From positions 992,001 to 1,056,000 of the forward strand of contig JARKIF010000017.1 of assembly GCA_029378245.1 (NCBI GenBank): DNA of 64,000 nt, in the 5' to 3' direction. The notes beneath the pieces were generated by a model. That model saw only the letters and a program-made list of their open reading frames with translations, made no database searches and was not told the origin of the DNA. The DNA comes from Roridomyces roridus. Lineage: Eukaryota; Basidiomycota; Agaricomycetes; Agaricales; Mycenaceae. Position 1 is the stretch's first letter. Each line of letters starts with the position of its first letter. A program made the position numbers and the translations under genes. This document shows positions 19,471-31,439 of this stretch, in pieces.

Positions 19471-19788
19471 CTTTTACTGGATTGGCAACCTTTTACTGTT
19501 CATGGTTCAACCAGGTTTAATCTGAACCCTGTTTAAACCTGATTCCCAGCGGAAACACGCAGAGAATGATTGAGATCAAACGCGAATGAGGTGTCAGTAC
19601 TGCGAATAAGCGGGATCAAACGAGATTAAACGCGATAGCCTCTGTATCTGTCGATAGCGATCTCATTTAATCTCATTTAATCGCTCTTTGCTCTAGGTCT
19701 CTTTTCAGTCCTCTTGTTGCCCGGATTGCCTCCTATGGTAGAGTCGTCGGCTCAGTCCCGAGTTGAACCCCACTGATGCATCTAGTAG

Positions 19789-22700
19789 GATGACTTTTCG
19801 ACTCTTGATCACGGCCACAACAGCCATCCCGTCCCTGTCGGCAAGGTGCTTTGCAAATGCGCTGTCTGCAAGACGCTCACAGCTGGAGGGAAAATACTAA
19901 GTCAGCGTCATTTTAACCGCCACAGATTGGAAGAAGCTAGTCGAGTCACCCTTGTCCCGGTTTCCGAACGACCTGCGATGCGCCGGGCTGTCCCAGCTCC
20001 TCTGGATTTTCAGCAGCCTGGAATGACTGGCAAGCAATCGCGTCCTCGCAGTAACTCCGATGAGGATATCTACTTTTATCCTCAAACAGAAGTAAGTATA
20101 ACGACAGTACTTTTCTTGACTTGGACTCATTGAGTACAGACTTTTGCAATGGATGTAGACCAACCAGCCATCCCAGAGGAAGTCGAACATTTGGATGTAA
20201 GTCATATGTAGACTGCACTTTCCATTTTGACATGTTCCTTAAGGTCACCGGAGCTACTGGCCAACAAATACAGGTCGCTTCAGAATTCACTGCTCCACCA
20301 GCCACCACTGCACTTTCTATTCAGGTAAAATACGGTCGTCCATTCCACTGTGTGTCTTTTTTGACTCTGTGTAGCCGCCTCCTCCTTTCTCCGAAGATCC
20401 ATGTCTCAAGGATCTTGTACAGATTGAAGAGCCCGAACTCCTTGACTCCGACAATGAGGACTTCGACCACAACTTCACTGAGGCAGTCCCGCATGTTAAC
20501 TCGGACCCAGAGCCACCGGATTCTGAGTCCGATTCTGACTCGGAATCTGAGAAAGGTATTTCTTTTTGGCAGAATTGAGTTGGATAATGGACTGACTGTG
20601 TTCCAAGAATCCACCAATCTTGGGGGCGAACAAGCTACACTAGCCGAAGGGATCCGTCCCCTTCCCGGAACACTCCCCGCTGCAGTTCCATCCAGTACTC
20701 CAATATTTTCACCCCGTCCTCCTTGGCGTTCGATACCAAAGGAACAAGTCAAGGTTGAGAAACTCCGCATCTCCCTTGAGTTTATCGAACTTCTGGAAAC
20801 TGCCTGCAAGGCTAACAGCCAGCTCTCCCCCGAGGACAACGAGCGGCTGTGGAACCCGCCCCGAGAGGTACTGGATCTCAACGACCCGGCGCTACGTCAA
20901 GCACTCCGAACGTTTGTGGCCGGTGGGGAGGGACCAATCCCCAGAAAGGCGTTTGAGGACATTCAAGCCGGCCTCCGCGAGCGTTTCGGTAGCGACCATA
21001 AATTCCACTCATTCTACGAGACGGAGAAGGCATTGGCGGAGCTCACAGGAATCAGTCCCATCGTGACGGACATGTGCCCTAACAGTTGCATCGCGTACAC
21101 TGGGCCATTCGCAGATCTTCTCAAGTGTCCCTACCCAGAATGTTGCGAGCCTCGTTACGATCAAGCCAAGCTTTGTCACGGAGTTCGAGAGGCTCGCGCA
21201 AAATTCTGGACTATCCCGATTGGGCCGTATATCCAAGCTCTTTGGCGCAATCCAGAAACCGCAGAGGCGCTCAAACATCGGCGTCGGCAGGCAGAGTCCT
21301 CTGTGCGCACAGGTGCCCAAATGTTTGAGGACATTATCGATGGGTCCGACTACGAGGAGCTGGTCAGGACAGGTGTTATCAAGCCCACCGATATGATCTT
21401 GTTGTTCTCCATCGACGGAGCCCAGCTTTATGCCCACAAAGGGTCCGATTGCTGGATCTATATCTGGGTCATTTTGGACTTTGCGCCCGCAATCCGATAC
21501 AAAAAGCGTTTCGTCCTACCCGGCGGTTTTGTCCCGGGCCCCAATGCACCAAAGAATGTTGACTCCTTCACATTTGTCGGCCTTCATCACCTCGCTGTCA
21601 TTCAGCGAGAGGGTCTTCCAATCTGGGACTCCTCGACGGATGTGCTATTCATTTGCTTCCTTTATTTGCTCCTCTCGACTGCCGACGGACCTGGCCAACA
21701 GCATATGAGTGGTGCAAACGGCCATTCGGCGCGTATAGCCTGTCGCTTTTTTTGTGGGCTTGTGGGTCGCCATCGCTTCCAGGCGCCGCAGTACTATCCA
21801 GTCCTGTTGAAGCCCACAAATTCACTGTACCCCGACGAAGCCCCCGACGTCGACATACTTCAGGATCTCCGCAGCTCTCTCTCTGACCCTTCCTCGATCG
21901 CCGCATATCATTCAGCAATCGAGTACCTTCTCAAATCCCCCAGTACCCATGCGTACAAAACACGGCAGACCCAATGCGGCTATGGGAAGCCCAGTATCCT
22001 TTCTGGTCTGCCTCGGTGTCTCGGACCTCCCCGTGTTTTTCCAGGCGACCTGATGCATTACAACCTCAATATTGGTGATTTACTTTACCCTCTCTGGACG
22101 GGCAAGATGGATAAAATTTACCCTCCCGACAATGCGAACACATGGCCGTGGCGTGTACTGGTTGGGGAGACGTGGACCAAGCACGGTGCTGCAGTCGCTT
22201 CATCGCACCAGTACTTCCCTGGTTCATTCGATCGTGTTCCCCGCAACCCTTGCGAAAAAATCAACTCTGGCTACAAGGCCAAGGAGTGGCAGCACTGGCT
22301 ATTTGGCCTCGCCCCCGCGCTGCTCTATGGCATACTTCCACCCGCTTACTGGAAGAACTACCGCCGTCTGACCCATGTTGTTCGTCTCCTCCACCAGCGC
22401 AAAATATCGCCCCAGGCTCTCACTGCTGCCTACGAGGTTGTTCTCAAGTTCACTTATGAATTTGAACAGCTTTATTATCAGAGGCTTGCTGAGCGCATCC
22501 ATCTCGTTCGGCAAAGCATCCACACTCCCACCCACATGATTCAAGAGGTCGAGCGTGTCGGAAATCCTATCCTTTACGCCCAGTGGACAATGGAACGGAT
22601 GATTGGCAATCTTGGGCGCGAAATTCGACAGCATAGCAACATGTACGCCAACCTCTCCAAGCGAGGTCTTTTTCGAGCGCAACACAACGCACTGCTTGCG

Positions 22701-23404
22701 ATGGACCCCACGATGGACCCCAAGTTTGACAAGTCCACTCAGAGGGGAACAAAAGGTCCCCGTGGTGCGATTGACGTCGCCGGTGGGTATCAACTTCGTC
22801 CAAAGATCGCAAGAACAGCAAAAGAAGTAGCGTCTGGTGACGAGGAAGCGGCACTCAAAGCATATTTGGCATCGGCGCCGGGCCATTCATTCAACGAAGA
22901 TACGTACAACAACAAGGTCTTTCGCGTTGCTCGTCTTGCACTTCCCGAAGACGGTCAAGTCGCTCGGTCCCGTTTCGGGGAGAATCAACGCAGCCGCATA
23001 ACGAGAATGGTGAAGGTAAGGGTGACAGAGTTCATTTGTTTGCGCGCCTCCCATCCTGCACACAGATCGAATCCGGGCTCCCCGAGGGGTTTGAGATTGG
23101 GGAAGTCCTGTATTACTTCCAATATCAGGTCGGCGAGGGGGAGCCGAGCACACTTGCGATGGTGTCCGTGTTTGGGATTCCGGATCGAGAGATCTTGCAG
23201 GAGTCTTTTGGAACGGTTTGGATTGCACGGCAGGGGGAGGCCGGCATCCGAGTCATCCGAGTCCAGTCCATTCAATCCGTGGTTGCGATGATTCCGTTTC
23301 CCAAGACTTGGGGGGCACCACCCGAGATCGAGCAAAGGTTTGCTGGCTTGCACTTTTTATACGAGAGACTTGGGCTAGGCAGCGGGGATGGGTCGTCCGA
23401 GTAG
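19789..23404 (+). CDS. Plavaka-like transposase
   Basis: Large multi-exon transposase. An N-terminal zinc finger, CKCAVCKTLTAGGKILSQ with a following HFNRH, is at 19849-19926. After small introns (e.g. 20092-20139) comes an acidic stretch near 20400-20560 rich in DSESDSDSESE. The main exon runs to about 23015. Conserved catalytic-core blocks are LLFSIDGAQLYAHKGSDCWI, KRFVLPGGFVPGPNAPKNVD, STADGPGQQHMSG, GDLMHYNLNIGDLLYPLW, PGSFDRVPRNPCEKINSGYK, and QWTMERMIGNLGREIRQHS. The last exon (about 23067-23404) adds a region containing IGEVLYYFQYQVGEGEPS and ends TAG. The true start is unresolved: the zinc-finger frame is open only from 19789 without an ATG, so a further 5' exon is likely. No internal stop is seen in the main exon, suggesting a recent insertion. 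Confidence 0.82.
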
Positions 23405-23424
23405 TCTTGTATATAAATTACTGG

Positions 23425-24264
23425 TTAATTTTTAAAGAACGAGTCAAGCAGCTGGGTAGCCTCAAGTAATTTCTCTTCCAACCGGCGAACCTTGTTCTTG
23501 CACCGCTCCAGCTCCGCCGCCAGGCCATCGCGTTCCGCTGCCAAGTCATCGCGTTCCCAACGTGCGTTGTCGCGTTGGTCCTGAACAGACTGCAGCCGAA
23601 GTTGGGTCTGGTAAAGCTCCAACTGGAGATCCACGTCGGGACCAGACTGACTGAACGTATCGTCTTGCACGTCGGGATCGGACTGACTGAGTGTGTCGTC
23701 TTGTACGTTGGGATCGGAATGACTGAGTGTGTCGTCTTGCAAATCGGCTACCTGAGGAGTGAGTTGAAAAGAAGAAAATCAGGAACAGCGAAGACGTACG
23801 CTCGTGCTCGCGCTTTCGTTTCATAGGTGTCTCCGCTTGAAGGTGTTCGATGTATGTACCATCCCCAGTTTGAGAGTCCAGTGCACCTGGAGAATCGTAG
23901 AGCCCTCTATCACATATTTGTGAATTCACAGCTGCATGGCGTTGAGAGCGACTCACTTAATTATGACAGACCCATCCAACGCGCTAGAACGCGGCGGCGG
24001 ACGTGTCCGGGTGGGAGACCTTGCCAAATCTTCCAGCTGCTGCAACAACGGGGCTGGGTTTCGAAGCAACCGCCTGTTAAACCGATTCCTCTCGCGCGCA
24101 TCGTCTAGCCGTTGCGCGCGAGCCGCTGCGCGAGCCCTTGGAGACATTTCGGACTCTCGTTCGTCGCGTTCCATTTGGTGAGCCTGAGACGGCTCGTCGA
24201 CATCTGACCCCAGTGGGCTTGAGGTATCCTCCTGGTAGGTGCAATCGTCCCAGTCGTGCGGCAT
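23425..24264 (-). CDS. Coiled-coil cargo protein of the transposon
   Basis: Not a family I recognise. The start at 24262-24264 gives MPHDWDDCTYQEDTSSPLGS. A basic, arginine-rich helix follows (RARAAARAQRLDDARERNRF). Middle exon contains a likely nuclear signal, PMKRKREHERT. Last exon (stop at 23425) has three 12-residue repeats of the type QDDTLSQSDPDV, then a long heptad-like coiled coil (RWERDDLAAERDGLAAELER) to the end. Exons are joined by at least two introns whose exact edges I could not fix. It lies tail to tail with the transposase, 20 bp apart, and head to head with the next gene, 76 bp between starts, so it is an integral part of the element. A basic region plus coiled coil suggests a dimeric DNA-binding accessory protein, which is inference. 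Confidence 0.6.
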
Positions 24265-24340
24265 GTAGGAGGAGAGAAACACGCAGAGATCAATTACGTG
24301 ACTCGTACGTAACTTGAAATTTTCTTCACTCCTTCCCTCC

Positions 24341-26287
24341 ATGTTCTCTACTGGGGCTGGTCATTCCGGCCAGCCCTCCATCTTTCGCGCGGCTTCCAAT
24401 GGGTCCGCATCCGGTCGTTCCTCCCCTCTTTCGTTACCCCCCTTACGTTCTTCGTCATCTGCCGGCACCTCACGGCATCCGACCTCGTCAAGTCCTCATC
24501 CTATCGACTTTCCGAACTACTGGTCGGAAGAAAACGACTTCTCGCACAACGGCCCTCACATGGGCAGCCCCCGCCAAGCCTATGTCCCTGCTTCGGTGCG
24601 TTTCTGCCCATCTTGCCTCTCGCGGATATCTCAGTGTATTTCAGCCACTTGACGGAAGGCAAGGTGGGGGTGTCACAGGGCTGCTAGAGATGCTGTTGAC
24701 GGAGGTCAGAGCGCTCCGTGTGGAGGTCAGGTTCGTTGCCGACTCAACGAATCCGTTCTCGATCAGCTTACTCTACCCAGTGCCCACGACGCCAAGCTCG
24801 ACAGCCTTGCGACTGCCATCCAGAACGTTGGTGGTAACCCGTCCCACGCTGCCTGGATCCGTGCAGCCACCGCCGGCTACTCACAGCTCCCTGTTATGAC
24901 CGAGGGCAGTCCCGCGCTCGCCCAGCGGCAGCAGGAGTTCCCTGGAGTAACCAACTGGCTCCGCCCCACCGAATCATCGTCCTCCAGCATCGTCGCACCC
25001 GCCGACAAGCACAGACGGGCTTTCGGTCGCCAAAACATCGCCCTCGACGTCAACACCACCGCGCCCTACCTCCAGGACGACAACGGCAACGTCATCGGAG
25101 GAAAGAAGTTGGATGAGGTCTACAAAGCCCTGCGTGGGTACGCCGTCGATCTGGAGGCCGCGGGGATGATGGCTGGGCGCGTCAACACGCTCGGACTGGA
25201 CGCCAAGGCTGCTCTGATCTACCAGCTCGAGCACGACTTTTCGTTCATCGGACACTGCACCGAGCATTGGAAGGCCAACGAGCTGCTGAAGGCCAAATAC
25301 CGGGACGTGCGAGCTTCTGCCACGGGGACCAAGCGCGGCGCTCAGACCCAGGATGGCGGGAAGCGGAAGCGTCAAGCTCCCAGTGCGTGTTGCTGCTTTC
25401 TTCCTCTGACTTCACTCATGTACTCCAGACCCTGTCGACGACCCCGCGCTTATACAAATGCCTGACCCGACCGCTGCTGGCTCGGAGATACCTCCGTCGC
25501 CTGCTGGTAACATGATGCCGCTGTCACCACCCACCAGCATTCCAACGACGCAGCCGCCGCCCGTGAGCACCCAGACGACGACGACGACGACGAGCACTCA
25601 GACGACCTCTGCATCACAAGACGACCCACCGATACCACCACCACCCCCCGCGGGCATCCAGACAACGCCTGTCCCAGCGCCGCCCGCCAACCCGGTGCGC
25701 AGTAGTATCCTGTGTGTATTTGACCTCTTTTTCCTTATCGGTGCTGAATTCCCCCCAGTAGCACTGTCCGTGTATCCCCGCCGTCGCCGCCTGCGCCAGC
25801 CCCGGCACCAGTCCCCGCGAACTCATCTGCACCGCCTGCGGAGGTTTCGGGACCCAAGACTAACGGGAGGGTCAAAGCAGCAACAGCCCACAAGACACAC
25901 ATTACCGCTCGGTACGTCCGCATCCCTTCATGTACTGCATATGACTCATGTGCTACAGCAACATATACCTCGCAATCTACGCCGCCGACGTCGGTGGCTC
26001 GACAACGGACTTCCCCGTGCACTTCCAGGCAGTACCAAGACTGCGCCCGGCGTTTCTCGAGGTCCGTCGTTTCCACACTGCCCATTTATGGTACTTACCG
26101 GTCTCATTCTAGGCATGCGACAAGTATGCTCAAGAATTGGTACGTGCCATTCGTTCTCGTGTGATACAGGTTGCTGAAATTTTCCTAGAAATCACAGAAG
26201 ATCAAGCAACTTCCGGCCATCGACACCATCCGCGCTGCCCTGGGCGGCTTTCGGCTTCCATCGGATGGCGGCGAGGCACACGCGTAG
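24341..26287 (+). CDS. Pro/Thr-rich cargo protein of the transposon
   Basis: Unrecognised protein in several exons. The start at 24341 (MFSTGAGHSGQPSIFRAASN) opens a Ser-rich disordered region. A later exon (about 24750-25382) has a compact conserved-looking domain: FPGVTNWLRPTESS, FGRQNIALDVNTTAPYLQDD, KLDEVYKALRGYAVDLEAAG and LIYQLEHDFSFIGHCTEHWK, ending in the basic KRKRQAP. Then comes a Pro/Thr-rich linker (about 25450-25860) and a final exon pair with IYLAIYAADVGGSTTDFPVH and QKIKQLPAIDTIRAALGGF, stop at 26285-26287. The junction near 24725 is unclear and could be an intron or a frameshift. It shares a 76-bp divergent promoter with the coiled-coil gene. Role unknown; possibly a target-choice or regulatory subunit. 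Confidence 0.55.
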
Positions 26288-26676
26288 GTGCGGGGGGGAT
26301 CGGGTGGTGGTAGAATTGGCCGTATCGAGCCGAGGTCGTAGTACAGTAGCACATTTTTAATCTCATTTATTCTCATTTGTTCTCTCCCTACCAATCTATT
26401 ACATTCGCACTCGTTCTCGTTTGATCGTTGCCTGGCGCCGCTCAAACGCGCATTGAAACGCGGGTGAACGCATATTAGCATTCCACGTTCGCAGTAATTC
26501 TCGTTTAACCCGATGTCACACTCGGCTCGGGACATTTTTGGAAACACGACGGAATGCACGGGTAAGAACGCGAACGGTTGACACTTGCTCATTTCTTCTC
26601 ATTTGATCTCAATCATTCTCTGTTCGTTTCCGCTGGGCCTGATTGACCATTGAGACGCTGATTGTTTAATCAAACT

Positions 26677-28646
26677 TAGTATGGTTACTGTGGTTTCGAT
26701 GATCAGAATGTTCATTTCGTTCGTGCAATTTCTGCGGCTGCGTGTCAGCAGGCTGTATGTATGATAGCGAGACTCGAGAACTCACAGAATACAAGATCTT
26801 CTTCAATTCTTCCACGCCGCCCGACAATCAATAGTCGTTGTATGAACCTGCTTTTGAGGGCCATTGCGGGTGCTTGGCAATCCGAGTCTGTAGGTTGAGC
26901 CTGGTGAAGTCTGTGAGTCCTGTGGACACAAGAATCTGAGGATGATAACAGCAGGTGTTGCTTCTGCTTCGTAACACATACTTATTTTCATTGCACGCGA
27001 CGAGCTGAAGCCTGAGAGGATGGGGACAAGTCCTCTATATTCAAATTTCACAGTCCTTCGCCCAAAGAATCGTGGTAAGAAAGTGATACCAAAGAGCCGT
27101 ATTAAGTGAGCCGAAGACCAGGAAATTGGGCGAGACGCGAGGGAGAGAGACACTTCAGAGATGCAAGCAGCAAGAGAGGCGCGCAAGGCCAACGTACTTA
27201 GTAGATGTCGGTCGGATTAAATGCCAAGAATGGAAACTGGTTGAGACGAGGGAGTTGGAGCGGGCGTTTGAAAACACGACAAAGTTGTCTGCCGCAGGTG
27301 CAGTACAACAGTCGATGCGTGGTGGTCAAGTGGTGGTGGGAAGCAATGAGGCGTGCCTGTCAAGGGCATCGGCTGTCAAACAGATGTCCGTTCCCACGTC
27401 CGCCTCGCCGTCGGCAAATATGTCAATAACACGGAGGCCGGCGATGTCCAAGGCGTAAGAGTAATTGACTAAGAGTGGACCAAACACCCTCAGAATTACC
27501 TTATAAGGAATTTGTAACATTTCCAAACAAGTAGGGCTCAAAGATGTCATCGAAAAAATGGGACCCTCTGGCGGGAAACGGGCCGATAAGACCGAGCTTA
27601 AAAATAAATTTTTAAGACTCGGAATTATACCCATAATACGGCCGCCCTCTACGTGGGCCTTGGGAATCTTGAAAGAGAAAAAAACGCGATAAATAACGCT
27701 CAAATGCACGCTCAGAGATATTGAGATACCCACTCGCTGTCGTACGCGCTCCACCAGCGCCCGAGCCAGAAGCACCCGCCGACGCCGACGGCCATTCCGC
27801 CCGACGATAGATGCACGTCAACTTCGCATGCCCCTTCTGCGCCGTCTGCTTCCCTACGATAGACATCAGCATTGGAACCAATGACAACGAAAAGAGACGT
27901 ACATTGCGCAAAACACTCCCCATGGACCGCAACACGTCTCAAACAGAGAGGCGGCGTGACAGTCCTCGAGCCTGGAAATTGGCTTCATTGCCTGCTCTAG
28001 AGCTGTAGATTGCTCCAATGCTGAAACTGAAACCACTTCCAACCCGCCCTGGGTTCGACGGACAAATTTGCGATGTATGTATGTTCAAACTTGACAAACT
28101 TCAGTATTGACCAAAAAGCTTTCGGACATGTACGAAGAGAATCATCACGTAGGCTTCAATCGTTCACCCGAAGAAATTATTTCATGGATTGAGTCCCCAA
28201 ACAATCCGATTGGAAAGAGATGGGCATCATACCCACCACACTGACACGCCAGCGAGAAATATAAATGCATTTCAATTGGTGGAATCACTTGAGACCGTCG
28301 AACTCGAGAAACGGAGATAAAAGGTACGTCGTCGCGGCGAGGGACGCTGGGTGCAAAGGACCGTGGTGCGTGTAAGTGTTTCATTTCTGGGTTCTGTTGA
28401 ATATCATCTGCGCTGTATGTCTCCCTGGACCAAACGCTCCCGCCCGCTGAAGGCATGGACGAAGCAAGGGATCCATTAATAACTTGAATTGTTTTCTCGT
28501 TGCACCGCGACCCCGACCACCTCAACTGAACAGCACGCACGCTGTTTGAGTTGGAGTGTAAAATTTTCCGTCACGAAAACCTCAAACAAGTCTCGTATAC
28601 CACGGCATTTCAGGCTCGAAGGCGTCAAATTCTACACCATCAGAAG
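26677..28646. other. Gene-poor stretch, possible unrecognised gene
   Basis: Minus-strand frames at 26803-27192 and 27326-27775 have splice-like boundaries but no recognisable domain. Nothing else is supported. Confidence 0.3.
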
Positions 28647-29768
28647 TCAGTCCACAATAATTTCAAAGCGGAACGGCGCACCCCAATGCAACGCAGTCTT
28701 CGGGTCCAGCTGCCCGAAATAACTCGCCAGATTCATCCGCACCTCTGGACTCGCAACGACCACACAGATATGCACCATCTGGATATGTGAGAAGACACTC
28801 TGAAGCTGACACAGCTCGCGAGCCAGTGCTCGTGCATCCGCCACATCCAACCGGGACACGTGAAGTCGGAGCGCCTGCAGGCGATGACGATCCTCGGAGT
28901 GGATTGTGCAGATGAGGCCGAAATCCTCGTCGAAAGGGAAGTCCAGCTCGAGGTCGAGCTGCTGGAGTCGGTGAAATCGGGAGATGTCTTTGGTTCGACG
29001 AGGCTAATGTATTGAATCAGTCCGGGGGGAAGCATCGCTGAGCAAGATACGCACGTCCATGAGAGACAATACTTCAATACTGGCAAGTGCAGGAGCGATG
29101 ATGTCTGCGAACGCACCGCGTATCCAATCGTTGCACCGGAAACCGCTGAGACCCGAGATGTCGAACGGGCAGCTAGGGTGCTGCAGCCAACTACAGATTA
29201 CCTCCAGAGATCTGGTAGAGCCGAACGACTCGAGTTTGATTCGCCCAGACGCGCGAGGGCTAGGCTCATGTGCACCTCCTAGGTCGACACCGTCGCCGGG
29301 ATTAAATGTGAGATTCTTGATTGTATTTGAACAGCCGTCCCATATGCGCAGGGAGTCGCCTCTGTCGCGGAAATGACAGGACATGGTCACGGAGACGAGG
29401 GAGGGGCTGCTGATCAATGTATGAATGGTCTCGATTACACCACGTTCAAAAATGAGTTGGGTGCGGAGAGTGAGGGTGCGTAGACCGGAGAAAGACAACG
29501 CGCCCCATCTCTCCAGGGCAGAGGATACTATGTTGATTAGCGTGAGGGACTGTATCAATGGGGCGAGGTGTGGTGAACCCTGCAATGCCGATACCAAGTG
29601 ACGAGCTTGTAACGGGTTTTGGTTAAAATAGATACTCGAAAATAATCGAGCTTGGGACGGAAGAGTCCAGGAGCGATGGACGAGGGCAGACACTCGAAGG
29701 TCTTTCGGAGCGTCGACGAAGCTCACGATGACGTCAAGGAGCTCCGGGATCTTCAGTGGGCGTCCCAT
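28647..29768 (-). CDS. F-box-like protein
   Basis: Typical agaricomycete F-box-like protein, 356 residues in two exons (29055-29768 and 28647-29003), joined in frame at SLMD/PRRTKD. The N-terminal F-box-type helix pair reads MGRPLKIPELLDVIVSFVDA then SALVHRSWTLPSQARLFSSI. The rest is a leucine-patterned region with irregular LRR-like strands (LRTLTLRTQLIFERGVIETI, LQQLDLELDFPFDEDFG, LQALRLHVSR). Such proteins are presumed SCF ubiquitin-ligase substrate receptors but form huge, poorly studied families in mushrooms. It is the only intact member of a local tandem array; decayed copies lie just upstream. Confidence 0.8.
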
Positions 29769-30226
29769 GTATTGCTACGGTGTGTCAGCACAGCCGAGGC
29801 GAACGCTTGGTCGCAAGTACCGATTGTGGCAAGGGAGGATGGGCCTGGATGGCGGCAAGATGGCGGTAGGAAGCAAAGGACGGTTTGATCGCTACCAATC
29901 CGCTGACCACACCATCATGATCTACGAGTCGTTCTTTCCTCATCACCCACCCTCGCTAATGGGAGTTCGTGAGACCTCAGACGGAGCTGGCAAATGTCCT
30001 TTATATCGGTGCTGAATGAGAAAGTTGGGCTTCAAGGTGTGTCTGCACTATGTACTTTTCCGCCGTTCTGCAAAGCTCACGAGTCAACGGCGGCTTTCCA
30101 TCTCCACGCCAATTCCACGCCCGCCTCGCCTGACATGGCCATCGGAAATCAATCCAAATCATCGCCTTTCATCCCCACCGCCGTGTGCCACGCACGCCCG
30201 CTCTTCGTAAGGGATACTAGGCTACT

Positions 30227-31230
30227 TCAGGCGCCCGGATTGGGGCATCCGCTCGCGTCCCGTCGCATCTGGAGAGCACCACTATCCGATGTAGCGAAGA
30301 TTCGGGTCCAGCTCCTCAAAGTAAGCTGCCAGAGATGTAGTCGCAGCGCTTTGAAGCGATGGCGATCCTCGGAGTGAATGGTACAGATGACGCCGAAATC
30401 TTCGTCGTATGGGGGAAGGTCAGCACGAGGTGAAATTCTTGGAGTCGTTGGTTTGAATCGGCCATTCAGTCCGGGCGAGAGACCGTTCCACGAGGTAGAC
30501 ATACATCGAAGAGTGATAATATTTCGATATTGGGAAGTGCAGGAGCGATAATGTCTCCAGAGTCCCAAGACCTCTTCGATCCAACGGCTGCACTGAAAAG
30601 CCCTCAGACTCGAGATATCGACCGGGCAGCTGGGGTGCTGCAGCCAGTACCGGATGTTCAACGATTCGGTACAGCCGAACGACTCGAACTTGATTCGCCC
30701 GGATCCGCCAGGCCCAGGCTCCGCTGAGACACCGTGACCTAGGTCGTACTCGCGGCTTGGATGCAATGAGAGATTCTTGTTCGTGTGCGAGCAGTCGTCC
30801 CAAATGCGCAGAAGGTTTCCCTGTGGGGGGAAACTGCAGTAAATACTGACGGGCTCCTGAGCGATGACTGGATGCTGTCGGCTGCACCCTGGTCATACTT
30901 GAAGCCGACGCTCATACTGAATGTGCGCAAACCGGAGAAAGAGATAATTAGCGAAACCCCGTAGCACAGAAGGTTCCATGCCGATGAGATTTAGCGTATT
31001 TGAAGGGAACGAGGTGTGGTGAGTTCTGCAATGCCGATAGCAAGCGACAGGCTTGAACCGGTGGTTGGACATCGATGCGCCAAAACAATCGAGCCTGGGA
31101 CGGAGGAGTTCAGGAGCGATGGACGAGGGCAGACTTGGGGCAGACGACCGAAGGTCTTTGGGGGCGTATACTAGGGAGCTCAAGATGAGGTCGAGAAGCT
31201 GCGATCTTGAGTGGATGTACCATGCAATTC
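30227..31230 (-). pseudogene. Decayed tandem copy of the F-box-like gene
   Basis: Homologous to 28860-29768 in the same orientation. Recognisable pieces on the minus strand are SLVYAPKDLRSSAPSLPSSI (compare VDAPKDLRVSALVHRSWTL), SGRIKFESFGCTESLNIRYW, LQHPSCPVDISSLRAFQCSR and ADLPPYDEDFGVICTIHSED. These lie in different frames, with deletions and stops between them. The start codon region is altered. Confidence 0.7.
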
Positions 31231-31439
31231 TAGGAGGGTGGTTTCAGTACGATTGCTTGGTGTCAATTGCCGACTGTGGCACGGGAGGATGGCGGCAGGA
31301 AGCAGGGAAGATTTGATCGCTGACCAAGCTCTCTCTTCTCCGACCACCATGATGCACGAATACCACCAATCGTTCTTTCACTGGATATCCGACAACACTA
31401 TACTAATGGTAGCTCGAGCCAGCGCTGAAAACGAGTCTA

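Larger units (their letters stand above)
19545..26637 (+). mobile_element. Plavaka/CMC-like DNA transposon with three genes
   Basis: 7,093-bp element. Its terminal inverted repeats both start CCCAGCGGAAAC; after four variable bases both continue AGAGAATGATTGAGATCAAA, giving about 36 bp. Both sides are flanked by the 7-bp direct repeat CCTGATT (19538-19544 and 26638-26644). Subterminal regions hold many short TCTCATTTGATC/GATCAAACGCGA-type motifs, probable transposase sites. Inside are a transposase (+), a coiled-coil gene (-) and a third gene (+). The transposase resembles the fungal Plavaka group of CACTA-like (CMC) elements as I recall it; the group name is inference, while the ends and target duplication are seen directly. 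Confidence 0.8.
18737..26676. mobile_element. AT-rich MITE-like element, split by a nested transposon
   Basis: About 840 bp of AT-rich DNA (18737-19544 plus 26645-26676) with imperfect inverted ends flanked by TA. The left end reads CCAGGTTTGCTTAAACAATC and the right end, reverse complemented, CTAAGTTTGATTAAACAATC. With the inserted 7.1-kb transposon removed, the match continues through GTTTAAACAGG, so the terminal repeat is about 50 bp. The interior carries many GTTTAAAC/GTTTAATC motifs and two tRNA-like stretches, and no coding frame. TA flanks suggest a Tc1/mariner-type relative. Confidence 0.6.
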
